NCBI GenBank assembly: GCA_045580815.1
Contig: JAZNOL010000053.1
Coordinates: 1-41,513, forward strand
Origin: JAZNOL01 sp045580815
GTDB taxonomy: Bacteria > Bacillota > Clostridia > RUG12999
Length of the DNA stretch: 41,513 bases
Direction: 5' to 3'
The translations under genes and the position numbers were made by a program. Below, in pieces: positions 16,323 to 25,240 of this stretch. Below the pieces are notes generated by a model that did not search any database, was not told the origin of the DNA, and saw nothing but the letters and a program-made list of their open reading frames with translations. Within the stretch, counting starts at the first letter, position 1. Every line of letters begins with the position of its first letter.

Positions 16323-18555
16323 AATAATACGCAATTTAGCTTTGCTGTTGTGTATGGCGTTTGCTTTTTCGTTTAATGTTATGGCGGTTGCTTCTCCTGA
16401 AGTACAAAATGTTATCTGGAGGGTCGCTGACCCTCCGACAGAAACAATCGACGCGGTTGTAACAGTTAACGATAACAACCCATCGCACACAATTGACGAC
16501 CTTCACCTGTCGGTGCAGAGTGAAAACCAGCAGTCCCACGAAACATTTCTTGAAGGTGATACCCAAGAAATTTCGGCAAGATGGAAAAAGTTTGCAGAGC
16601 AGCTTTATGATTTTCCGGTTTTCCGTTTCGGCGGAGGCTCTGCTGAAATGACAAACCTTATTGCAAACGTAGGTCCCGTAAGCCAGCGTAAGGGAAGCGT
16701 GTATGTGGATTCCAGCTTTAACGCATGGTATTACGGCTCTACGGATGCATCCGGTAACGGTCCACTTCGTATGGGTCCTTTGGAATTTGTAAAAATGATG
16801 GAATCGGTTAACCCGGACGCAATGTTCCAGCCCTGTATTTCCATGACGGTTTCAACACCTCAGGATAATGCAAATCTTGCGCAGTTCCTTATGGACGAAC
16901 CAAGCGAATCACAGTGGGGTGCACTTCGTGCACAGTATGGACATCCAGAACCGGTTAAAATATATGCCTTTGAGCTTGGCAACGAAATTGACCACGCCGG
17001 TTATGAAAATAAAGGCTGGGGCTTTGGTCAGGCAAAATTAGATTGGTACGTTCCCACCGCACAGGCTCATATTGATGCAATCAAAGCTGTGCGTCCCGAT
17101 GCTGTGTTTATGGCGTGCGGAAAAACTGCCGCATGGAATGACCTTCCCGACTGGGGAGTTCGTGAAGACTGGAGAAAATGGACTCAGGGCGTTATTGAAG
17201 GCATAGGCAAAGACTGCCGTTATCTTGCGTTCCACTGTTATTATGACGGTCATACCATTAACTACATGGACTATTTCATGCAGGCTCAGATTGAAGACAT
17301 TGAAAATATCTTAGGTAAAGATACTGATATGGAAATTGTTGTAACCGAGCATTCAAGATGGGCAGACCCCAACTCCTACAACATTAACAGTCCTATGATA
17401 AGCCTGCAATCAGCTCTGTCAACAGCACAGTATTTTAACCGTATGTATTCTTATGACAGACTTGCCGGTTCACAGTATCACAACTTTATGTCCGGTGGAT
17501 TTATATGGTCGCTGATACATGACCTTGACGGTGAGCTTGTGCAGTCTGTTCCCGGAAAAATGTTCCATACTTATGCAAAAGGTATTGGTGACAGATATAT
17601 TCCCAGCACAGTTGAAAGTGACAGTCTGCGTACGGATATAACAAGCTCACAGGTTAAATTTACGGTTATGGCAAGTGCTCAGGATAAACGCACACTTAAA
17701 CTTGTTTTAAATAACTGCCGTGAGGAAGAGGATTATAACCTCACATTCAATTTCAACAACAATTATACACTTACAGAAGAAGTGGTATTTACTGCACCGA
17801 ATGTAAATTCTTATGTTGCAGATAAAGCTTCATTTGAAATTGCAACCGAAACAATAACGCCCAAAAACGAAAAGAACTTTAAAACATACCATATGCCTCC
17901 CAAAGCACTTGTTGTACTTACTCTTACTGCTGATAAAGATATTCCGCAGGTGGGCGAGGGTAAATCAAGCGGAGCAGGCGGTGAAATTCTTGCAGATGTT
18001 GAAACAACATTTAAAGACTTAGATAGCTGCTGGGCAAAAAATGAAATTGCTGTTATGGCACAAAACGGCTTTATCAGCGGTGTTTCAGAAACAGTATACA
18101 ATCCCAACGCATCAATAACACGTGCAGAGTTTGCATCAATCATCACAAAAATGATGGGATATGAAACAAATTACACCCAGACAATATTTAAAGATGTTCC
18201 GATGGATGCATGGTATGCGGGTGCAGTTAATGCGGCATATTTTGAAGGTGCAATGAAAGGCGTGTCACTCACAGAATTTGCTCCCGATGCACCAATAACA
18301 TTGGAAGAAATTGCCGCAACAGCAAACAGAATCTATAAAACAAAAAATCCTGATGATTTGACGGTTAAACCCGAAAAGCTTTCAGCTGTAAAAGATTTGT
18401 CCGGTATATCTGTATGGGCAGAAAACGAGATAGCATTTGCAATTGACAAGGGCTTTGTTTATCGCTTGTACGAAAACGGATATTTTGCCGGTAAATCAAA
18501 CGCAACCCGTGCACAGGCAGCATCGGTGCTCTACCGTCTGTATTCGTCGCTTTAA
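16315..18555 (+). CDS. SLH-anchored clan GH-A glycoside hydrolase (GH51-like)
   Basis: The 746-aa exported enzyme has a signal peptide (about 1-25), a TIM barrel (about 45-400), a beta-sandwich (about 405-545) and three SLH domains (about 565-610, 624-675, 694-745). Catalytic residues typical of retaining clan GH-A enzymes are E224 in FELGNE (acid/base) and E345 in VVTEHSRW (nucleophile). The FRFGGGSAE loop and FHCYYDG motif recall arabinofuranosidase-type families such as GH51 or GH39. Family and substrate are not certain. The ATG at 16315 follows GGGGAGGA and overlaps the upstream stop. Wall anchoring would keep product release near the cell for import. Confidence 0.85.
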   Translation: MNKIIRNLALLLCMAFAFSFNVMAVASPEVQNVIWRVADPPTETIDAVVTVNDNNPSHTIDDLHLSVQSENQQSHETFLEGDTQEISARWKKFAEQLYDFPVFRFGGGSAEMTNLIANVGPVSQRKGSVYVDSSFNAWYYGSTDASGNGPLRMGPLEFVKMMESVNPDAMFQPCISMTVSTPQDNANLAQFLMDEPSESQWGALRAQYGHPEPVKIYAFELGNEIDHAGYENKGWGFGQAKLDWYVPTAQAHIDAIKAVRPDAVFMACGKTAAWNDLPDWGVREDWRKWTQGVIEGIGKDCRYLAFHCYYDGHTINYMDYFMQAQIEDIENILGKDTDMEIVVTEHSRWADPNSYNINSPMISLQSALSTAQYFNRMYSYDRLAGSQYHNFMSGGFIWSLIHDLDGELVQSVPGKMFHTYAKGIGDRYIPSTVESDSLRTDITSSQVKFTVMASAQDKRTLKLVLNNCREEEDYNLTFNFNNNYTLTEEVVFTAPNVNSYVADKASFEIATETITPKNEKNFKTYHMPPKALVVLTLTADKDIPQVGEGKSSGAGGEILADVETTFKDLDSCWAKNEIAVMAQNGFISGVSETVYNPNASITRAEFASIITKMMGYETNYTQTIFKDVPMDAWYAGAVNAAYFEGAMKGVSLTEFAPDAPITLEEIAATANRIYKTKNPDDLTVKPEKLSAVKDLSGISVWAENEIAFAIDKGFVYRLYENGYFAGKSNATRAQAASVLYRLYSSL

Positions 18556-18570
18556 GAGGAGGGCAGAATT

Positions 18571-19206
18571 ATGAAAAAATTATTTACACTCTGCCTGGTA
18601 CTTATTATGACAACCGGCATTTTTACGGCTTTTGCCGAAGACAATACGCAGGGCTTTACAGACATAGAAAACAGCTGGGCAAAAAATGAAATTACTGCCA
18701 TGAAAGACCTTGGTATCGTGACAGGAAAAACCGATACCGCATTTGCTCCCGGTGATTTGGTTACACGGGCAGAGTTTGCGGTTATGATTGCACGTATATG
18801 CGAATTTGATTCTGATTATACAGTTTCAATGTTTGATGACGTGGCAATTGATTCATGGTACGGTCAGGCGGTAAATGCCGCATACTTTGAAGGTGTAATA
18901 AAAGGTGTTGATGAAAACACGTTTGTGCCGGAAAATCCCGTTTCCTTGCAGGAAGCGGCGGTTATGGCAAACCGTGTGTTTGAAAAATATCATCCCGAAG
19001 ATACATCGGCGGCAAATACAGATATTTTAAAAGAATTTAAAAATTTGGACAGCATTTCTGTATGGGCACGGGAGGATATAGCCCATGCAGCACAACGCGG
19101 TATACTGTACAGACTTTATGAAAACGGATATTTTGACGGCACACGCAGTGCAACCAGGGAGGAAACCGCATCAATTCTGTACAGATTATACAACACCGTT
19201 AAATAG
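18571..19206 (+). CDS. Small exported protein made only of three SLH domains
   Basis: The 211-aa protein has a signal peptide (about 1-22, FAEDN) followed directly by three SLH domains (about 30-78, 89-138, 160-208) and nothing else. It is clearly homologous to the C-terminal SLH triad of the glycosidase just upstream: both have SWAKNEI or CWAKNEI, WYxxAVNAAYFEG, RLYENGYF and ATR motifs at matching positions. It looks like a tandem duplicate whose catalytic part was lost, or a purpose-made wall-occupying protein. An AGAGGAGGG ribosome site precedes the ATG. Its neighbours start 15 bases before and 11 bases after it. Confidence 0.88.
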   Translation: MKKLFTLCLVLIMTTGIFTAFAEDNTQGFTDIENSWAKNEITAMKDLGIVTGKTDTAFAPGDLVTRAEFAVMIARICEFDSDYTVSMFDDVAIDSWYGQAVNAAYFEGVIKGVDENTFVPENPVSLQEAAVMANRVFEKYHPEDTSAANTDILKEFKNLDSISVWAREDIAHAAQRGILYRLYENGYFDGTRSATREETASILYRLYNTVK

Positions 19207-19217
19207 GAGGGGAATTA

Positions 19218-22200
19218 ATGAAAAAATTTGCAATATTACTCGCAATTTTATGTGCTTTTCAGTTTACGGCAGGCGTGAGCGTATTTGCTGAAGAAGCAGA
19301 TACAAATGCAACAGAAGTCGGCACATCATCCGATGCAAAGGTGGAAACAGCAGAGGATGACGGCGTAAATGTTACAGTAGTAGGCGATGAAGAAGAAACT
19401 GAAGAAAAACAAACAACCCAGGGTGCCGGAGCAGGTAAAGAACAAGTAGGAATGGGCGGCGGTACCGGTCAGGAATATGCCGGTGTTGACTTTGATGAAC
19501 TTTATGGTGAAAAAGAAGAAGTTACTTTTCAGGCGGCAAGTTCAATGTCATTCCCGGATATTACAGATTCAAAGCTCAAGGTTAAAGCAGAGCTTTTAAA
19601 AGTTCTTGGCATTATGCAGGGTTACGAAGACGGTACATTTAAACCTGACGGAAATATAACACGTCTTGAAATGGCAATTGTGATTTTAAACTCATTAAAC
19701 GTTGATGCACTTGCTATGGCATCCGACATGAACGGCAGCATTTATTATGATGTGGCGACAGATCACTATGGCTATCCGTATATTGCGGCGGCAACAACAA
19801 TGGGTATGATTAACGGTTATCCCGATAACACATTTAAACCCGATAAAACAGTGAGCTACGAAGAATCAGTTATAATGCTTATGCGTGCACTTGGTTATTC
19901 AAGCCTTGTAAATGCTTCAGGAATGGGCAATTCCGGTTATTACACATATGCAACCGAAGCTGGTCTGCTTTCGGGCATAAACGTTAAAGATTCTTCAGCT
20001 ATTACAAGAGCAGAAGCGGCAAGTCTTGTGTTTAATTTCCTTAAAGCACCGGTTTTAAAACAGGTGACTTTCGGTGATGACATCGGATTTGACAAAACAA
20101 AAAACGAAACAGTTCTTGCAGTTTATCACGATGTTTATAAAGGCAGAGGAACCGTTAGTGCAACAGAGGTAACAGCGGCAGACGGCAAAACCGTAGGCAA
20201 GGGTCAGATTAAAATTGACAGCACAGTGTATAAGGTTGAAACAGAAGATTTCAACGGACTTATCGGATACTATGTTGACTATTATTATATGGTTGACGAT
20301 GATATAAGCACAGTTGTTTATATGTCAAAATATAACGAAATCAAAGAAAAAACCATTACCTCAGATGACTTTATTGCATATGCGGGCGGCGAGGTTAAAT
20401 ACTTTGAAGAAGAGTCAAGAAAAACTCTTTCACTCGACAGCTACTGCGATGTTATTTATAACGGTAAATATACAGCACTCAAAAGCCTCGATGAAGCCTT
20501 TAACATAGGTGAGGGCATGATAACATTTTTGTCAAACGATGGCGATAATGTTTATGAAACAGTGATTATCGACGCATACGAAAATGTTGTTCTTAAAGTT
20601 GCTTCATCTGACGGTGAAATAATGTTCCTGACACCGGAATATGATTTGCAGGCTCTTGAAAAAGAAATTGCAACAGACGATATGTACCTTGATATTATAG
20701 GCTCAGACGGTGCAAAAGTAAACTATTCTGTTACAGTTGAAGGCGTTTTTGACCACGACGGTAACCCTGTAAAATCCGTTGACCTTTCAAGTATTCCGGC
20801 AGGCTCGGTAGTCAGCTATTTTACCGACAAGTACATTGTTCAGCGTGGTTATAAAGTTCCCGATAACAAGACAGATTATGTCAAAGCCATGATTTCAACA
20901 AAAACCGTTGTGGGTACCGTAGAGTCTTACGATTTTGGAGAAAGAATAATTATTATTGACGGCGTAGAATACGACATTGCAAAATCAAACTTCTTTAATG
21001 AAGCAAGCAGTAAAATCACAATCGGTTCTTACGGAACCTTCAGACTCGACGTTTTAGGCAAGGTTGTTGCGTATACCGAAGAAGTAAGTGATGATGCCAT
21101 TGCTTATGATTACGGATACCTCATCAATGCTGTTACAGTCGGCTCAATCGGCGGAAATCTCCAGATGAAAGTTCTTACTACAGATAACAAGGTTAACACC
21201 TATGATGCATCGCAGAGTTTCTTTGTTAACGAGAAAAAAATGACTCCGCAGCAGGCACTTTCGCAGCTTAAAGCAAGTGCAGAGATGCTTAACTGGCAGA
21301 ACGAAGATTATATTGAAGCCGAAAAAACAAGCTTTACAATTTCTCAGGTTATCAAGTTCAAACTCAATGCAGACGGTTATGTAACGCATATCCAGACAGT
21401 TACAGCACCTTTTGGCGTGGCAGACGGCTATGATAAAGATACACAACTCAGCCGTGTTGCTGTTGATACAGGCGAGGGTGCACCCGGCAACGCACAGTAC
21501 CGTGCTGTGAGCGATACGAGCTATCGTCCTACACTTAATTCTACTGCTGTAGGTGCCGGTCTTGTTTCACCTTTCCAAACACCGGTAATTTACTTTGTTG
21601 TTCCGGCAGAAGAAACCTTTGTTGATGAAAACTATGTTGCACAGTCGGCAAGCAATGTAGGTGGTCTTTCGGGTGCGCAGCTTGATATTTTTGACGTAAA
21701 CATTTATAAAAAACCGCAGGTTGCAGTACGCTATGCAGCAACAACAAATGAAGACACATTTACTTTAAGCAGACAAAACAGTAACACTCCTCTTATGATC
21801 AAAAAAATTTCCAAGGGTATGAATGAAGACGGTTTCCCTGTAAGTAAAATTACTGTTGTATCCGGTCTTTCAGAGCATGAGTTTGAAGGCGAAACATTAG
21901 GTATGTTTGACGGATACAAAGTGGGCGATGTTGTTACTCTGCGCGGTGTAAACGAAGAAATTGTTACCGGTATTTCAAGAAGCTCGTGGGGCAAATATAA
22001 CATAAGCCCAAGGGACTTGCCCGAAAGCCTTGACAGCTTCGGTTTTGCAACTGCCGAAAACGGCACAGTTTCTCTTGCTGGTAAAGAAAGTGGGATGCAT
22101 TCAACTGCTTATTACGGCGAGGTGTATATTGTTGACGGTACAAACTTTATTGTTCAGACAGGTAAAGTTGTCGATGAAACAACAGGCGAAAGAGAGTTCC

Positions 22201-22439
22201 AGTTTGCAACACAGTACACAACAAACACAGCATATATGATGGGTGGCTCGTTTGTATTTGATAATACCAAATCCGGCACAAATCCCCGTGTAGGTCTCGG
22301 TACTGTTGCAGACCTTAAATCGGTTTATAAAGACGGTGCAGAAAATGCGTCAAAGGTTCTTATAGAAATGTCACATGGTATTCCGCGTAAAATTATGATT
22401 TTCAATATTGACAGAGAAAATCTCAAACTTCAGAAATAA
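19218..22439 (+). CDS. S-layer-like protein with N-terminal SLH domains
   Basis: The 1073-aa exported protein has a signal peptide (about 1-25), an acidic Thr/Glu-rich stretch (25-70), a glycine-rich patch and three SLH domains: about 112-160 (FPDITDS), 176-227 (YYDVATDH) and a degenerate third at about 236-279. The remaining 790 residues are of no recognised family but look beta-rich, with repeated short IIIDGVEYDI-like and VVSYFTDKYI-like segments. N-terminal SLH plus a long variable C-terminus is the usual layout of S-layer array proteins in Clostridia and Bacilli, and a structural role is inferred. AGGAGGGG lies just before the ATG. Confidence 0.87.
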   Translation: MKKFAILLAILCAFQFTAGVSVFAEEADTNATEVGTSSDAKVETAEDDGVNVTVVGDEEETEEKQTTQGAGAGKEQVGMGGGTGQEYAGVDFDELYGEKEEVTFQAASSMSFPDITDSKLKVKAELLKVLGIMQGYEDGTFKPDGNITRLEMAIVILNSLNVDALAMASDMNGSIYYDVATDHYGYPYIAAATTMGMINGYPDNTFKPDKTVSYEESVIMLMRALGYSSLVNASGMGNSGYYTYATEAGLLSGINVKDSSAITRAEAASLVFNFLKAPVLKQVTFGDDIGFDKTKNETVLAVYHDVYKGRGTVSATEVTAADGKTVGKGQIKIDSTVYKVETEDFNGLIGYYVDYYYMVDDDISTVVYMSKYNEIKEKTITSDDFIAYAGGEVKYFEEESRKTLSLDSYCDVIYNGKYTALKSLDEAFNIGEGMITFLSNDGDNVYETVIIDAYENVVLKVASSDGEIMFLTPEYDLQALEKEIATDDMYLDIIGSDGAKVNYSVTVEGVFDHDGNPVKSVDLSSIPAGSVVSYFTDKYIVQRGYKVPDNKTDYVKAMISTKTVVGTVESYDFGERIIIIDGVEYDIAKSNFFNEASSKITIGSYGTFRLDVLGKVVAYTEEVSDDAIAYDYGYLINAVTVGSIGGNLQMKVLTTDNKVNTYDASQSFFVNEKKMTPQQALSQLKASAEMLNWQNEDYIEAEKTSFTISQVIKFKLNADGYVTHIQTVTAPFGVADGYDKDTQLSRVAVDTGEGAPGNAQYRAVSDTSYRPTLNSTAVGAGLVSPFQTPVIYFVVPAEETFVDENYVAQSASNVGGLSGAQLDIFDVNIYKKPQVAVRYAATTNEDTFTLSRQNSNTPLMIKKISKGMNEDGFPVSKITVVSGLSEHEFEGETLGMFDGYKVGDVVTLRGVNEEIVTGISRSSWGKYNISPRDLPESLDSFGFATAENGTVSLAGKESGMHSTAYYGEVYIVDGTNFIVQTGKVVDETTGEREFQFATQYTTNTAYMMGGSFVFDNTKSGTNPRVGLGTVADLKSVYKDGAENASKVLIEMSHGIPRKIMIFNIDRENLKLQK

Positions 22440-22450
22440 TCACGATGACA

Positions 22451-22472
22451 GGGTCACACAAAAGTGTGGCCC
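22451..22472 (+). terminator. Intercistronic hairpin inside the surface operon
   Basis: GGGTCACAC-AAAA-GTGTGGCCC forms a 9-bp stem with one G-U pair, starting 12 bases after the S-layer-like gene. No U-tract follows, and the next gene has its own GGGAGG site 19 bases later. It could partly terminate or stabilise mRNA and so set the ratio of the abundant S-layer-like protein to the last enzyme. Confidence 0.45.
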
Positions 22473-22504
22473 TTCACACTAAACAAAGATGGGAGGACTT
22501 TGCA

Positions 22505-25105
22505 GTGAAAAAAATAATTTCTATTGTTTTAGCGGGGTTAATGCTTCTGGTAGTGACACCATGCGTTCTTGCCGAAACAACAACTGTTAACACAACCGTA
22601 ACCGTAAATGAAAACAACATCATCAAAGAATCAAGCCGACTTCTGCTTGGTTGGAACGATGATGGCGGCTGGCAAGGCAGACTTACAGAATCTGCTGTTC
22701 TTGAAGATTCTTTTTACGAGCCTTTCTTAAAAAACGGTCTTAACGTTCCGATAATCAGGGGATTTTTCCACTCTCTTGACTGGACGGTTTCTATCGACGG
22801 TGAAAATGGCGAAAGAGGATATAACGCTTTTGCCGGAGAAATTAAATACGGTCTTGCCGAATGGATAAAATCATATCAGAAAATAACACCCGATTGTCAG
22901 TTTGTTATAACCGTTAATTTTCAGGATGACCCGGAAAATATAGCAAACATGGTGCGTTATCTCACCCTTAACCCTACTGACGAAAAAGCTGTTGACGAAA
23001 ACGGTGTAAACTGGGCGCAAAAACGTGTTGACGCAGGCATACGTCAGCCGGTGCCCATGGCGTGTTTTGAATTCGGCAACGAGTGGGATATGAACGTTGA
23101 TACAGTTGAAAAAGTAAACAATAAATATGTAGCTCCGGACCTTTTGGAGGGTGCATATACATATATCACATATTGCCGTGAGGTTAACAACAAAATAAAA
23201 GATGTTAATCCCGATGCAAAAACTTCAATTTTGTCATATACTGTTCCTCATGACGGCTACGGAACATATAACATCTGGAACAAAGCGGTTATTCTCGGCG
23301 CAAAAGCGGCAGATAATCCCGGTTATCTTGCGGAAGGTCACGATATAGACGGTATGGGTGATGAGGTTGACTATATAGCACATCACTATTACTATCACCG
23401 TCAGAATCAGGGCTATAATCTGTCAACATGGCGTGAATACAGCCAGATTATGGATTTTGTAAATCAGCTTGATACAGAAAACAAACCTACAATATTCCTG
23501 TCTGAACATTCGCTGTGGACAGCACCCGAAACAGCAACAACAGAAAACAAAACAATAGTAACAGGTCTTCATGGTGCTCTTGTTACGGCAGAGGTTTTAA
23601 ACCGCATGAACAACAGTAAAAACTTTGGCCTTGCAACAGCCCATTGTATGTGGGCGGGCACAGCAAGCCGCACAAGCTACGGCGGTCATTGCTGGGGAAG
23701 TGTACGTCCCTTTAATTACGGTGAAACTCAGGTTACTGCCCAGGGCGAAGTATTTAAAATGTTCTATGATGCAACAGGCATAAACAACGTTGAGGTTGCT
23801 TGCTCGGGAAACAATTATACACTCTATAACAATAACAATACTTCCGAACAGGTTTCACGTCTCAGCCTTATTCCATCGGCAATAACCACCGAAGAAGGCG
23901 GACTTAATCTGATTTTTGCAAATCAGAACGATTCGATTGCACACAACATCACACTTGTTGCAAACGGGGAATACAAGCTTGAGAAAAAAATTGAGCTTAA
24001 AGGAACTGTGCGTCTTGATGACAACACACCGGACACTCCGGAACAGGTAATAGCAAAATCATACTTTGTGGGCGATGAAGCTAAATTTACCGGCTGCACA
24101 ATTGAACCTATGTCAGTAACGGTGCTTTATCTTGTGCCCATGAGCAAAACATACGGAAATTCTGATATAAAGGTTAGCATAAATGACGTAACGGCAGAGG
24201 GTATTCCTACTGTTTATGCGACAAACGGTGATATTGAAATTGAATGTGAAGCATATGAAACCAGTCCGATGGCACAGGATAATAAACTGTCTGTTGTTGT
24301 TACAAAAAGCGGAGAAACACCGTCAAGTGCAAATCTTAACAATATTGTATATACCAATATTTCAAAAGACTTTTTAAGAAACCGTGCATATTTCGGGTTC
24401 AGAATGCCCAAATCGGCTGAAAACGGAAGCTATACAGCACACATCAGTAATGCTTATGGAACAAGAAGTGTTGAGTTTGAATATGTAAACATAGCTGAAA
24501 GCGAAGAAATTTATGGCGTGAGAGTTACAAGTGACCCGTCGGATGATTATTCGGTGGATCTTGATATAGCTTTTGCAAAAGAATTCCCGATGGGCGGAGA
24601 ATATCAGGTTAAGGTTGTTAATGACCGCACCGGAGAAATTGCTCATTTTGGAACATCTTTGAGAGAAAATGACAGCAGAACATATTCGCTTTATATGCCA
24701 AAAGAAGCACCTTCGGGCAAATATACAGTTTATGCAGGCAGAAACGGCACATTTGCAGCAGGCAAGTTTAATTTTGTAAAACCGAAGGAGAAATTGCAGA
24801 TTACCGGTGTTGAGTCCGGAAATCTTTCCGAACTGGCAGATGGCGGAAATATCACCGTATCGGTAAAAAATATTTCAGAAACCGATATAGATGCAAAAGT
24901 TTTCTATGCGTTTTATGATGAAACAGGCAAATTGCTTGAAACGGCTGTTTGCGATGCACAAAACGTATCATCGCAAGAGAGTGCAGACTTTACTGCAAAA
25001 GCCGAAAATATTGCAGAAAATGCAATACTCGGTGCAGTTAAAGCCTTTGTATGGGAAGATTCTTCGGTTTATCCCTGTACAGATTTTTATATTATAAAGA
25101 AATGA
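22505..25105 (+). CDS. Secreted clan GH-A glycoside hydrolase without SLH domains (GH51-like)
   Basis: The 866-aa exported enzyme has a signal peptide (about 1-22, VLAETT), a TIM barrel (about 35-400), a beta-sandwich and two or three Ig-like or CARDB-like C-terminal domains (about 565-866). Catalytic residues are E193 in CFEFGNEWD (acid/base) and E334 in FLSEHSLW (nucleophile). The barrel is related to that of the SLH-anchored enzyme at 16315 (GNE and (T/S)EHS signatures, YIAHHYYYH versus YLAFHCYYD). Unlike its neighbours it has no SLH triad, so it is either released or held by partners. The start is GTG at 22505, 8 bases after GGGAGG; an upstream in-frame ATG would place the signal peptide internally. 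Confidence 0.85.
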   Translation: MKKIISIVLAGLMLLVVTPCVLAETTTVNTTVTVNENNIIKESSRLLLGWNDDGGWQGRLTESAVLEDSFYEPFLKNGLNVPIIRGFFHSLDWTVSIDGENGERGYNAFAGEIKYGLAEWIKSYQKITPDCQFVITVNFQDDPENIANMVRYLTLNPTDEKAVDENGVNWAQKRVDAGIRQPVPMACFEFGNEWDMNVDTVEKVNNKYVAPDLLEGAYTYITYCREVNNKIKDVNPDAKTSILSYTVPHDGYGTYNIWNKAVILGAKAADNPGYLAEGHDIDGMGDEVDYIAHHYYYHRQNQGYNLSTWREYSQIMDFVNQLDTENKPTIFLSEHSLWTAPETATTENKTIVTGLHGALVTAEVLNRMNNSKNFGLATAHCMWAGTASRTSYGGHCWGSVRPFNYGETQVTAQGEVFKMFYDATGINNVEVACSGNNYTLYNNNNTSEQVSRLSLIPSAITTEEGGLNLIFANQNDSIAHNITLVANGEYKLEKKIELKGTVRLDDNTPDTPEQVIAKSYFVGDEAKFTGCTIEPMSVTVLYLVPMSKTYGNSDIKVSINDVTAEGIPTVYATNGDIEIECEAYETSPMAQDNKLSVVVTKSGETPSSANLNNIVYTNISKDFLRNRAYFGFRMPKSAENGSYTAHISNAYGTRSVEFEYVNIAESEEIYGVRVTSDPSDDYSVDLDIAFAKEFPMGGEYQVKVVNDRTGEIAHFGTSLRENDSRTYSLYMPKEAPSGKYTVYAGRNGTFAAGKFNFVKPKEKLQITGVESGNLSELADGGNITVSVKNISETDIDAKVFYAFYDETGKLLETAVCDAQNVSSQESADFTAKAENIAENAILGAVKAFVWEDSSVYPCTDFYIIKK

Positions 25106-25108
25106 ATT

Positions 25109-25140
25109 AAAAATGTGGCAAATTTATTTGCCACATTTTT
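25109..25140. terminator. Strong terminator of the surface operon
   Basis: A 14-bp stem, AAAAATGTGGCAAA / TTTGCCACATTTTT, with loop TTTA sits 4 bases after the last glycosidase stop and ends in five T's. This is a classic intrinsic terminator. Confidence 0.92.
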
Positions 25141-25160
25141 AATTTAGTTGGCGAAAAATC

Positions 25161-25189
25161 TTGACAATTGTTATAATCAGAGTTATAAT
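25161..25189 (+). promoter_or_regulatory. Perfect-consensus promoter of the cupin-type AraC regulator
   Basis: TTGACA (25161-25166), 17 bases, TATAAT (25184-25189). The spacer contains a second GTTATAAT (25170-25177) that directly repeats the -10 sequence 12 bases upstream. Predicted start is near 25196. Confidence 0.85.
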
Positions 25190-25194
25190 ATACA

Positions 25195-25217
25195 TATAAA
25201 ATTAGCTTAATTTTATA
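25195..25217. promoter_or_regulatory. Candidate operator: 10-bp palindrome at +1
   Basis: TATAAAATTA-GCT-TAATTTTATA is a perfect 10-bp inverted repeat around a 3-base centre, lying exactly at the predicted start of a perfect-consensus promoter. A promoter this strong for a regulator gene usually needs a repressor, and this palindrome is a natural site for one. Confidence 0.5.
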
Positions 25218-25240
25218 CAAGTTATAGTTTGAGGTGACTT

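Noticed and set aside
16072..16490. Minus-strand reading frames opposite the acidic tail
   Set aside because: They are shadows of Glu-rich codons, rich in Leu/Phe/Ser, without ribosome sites.
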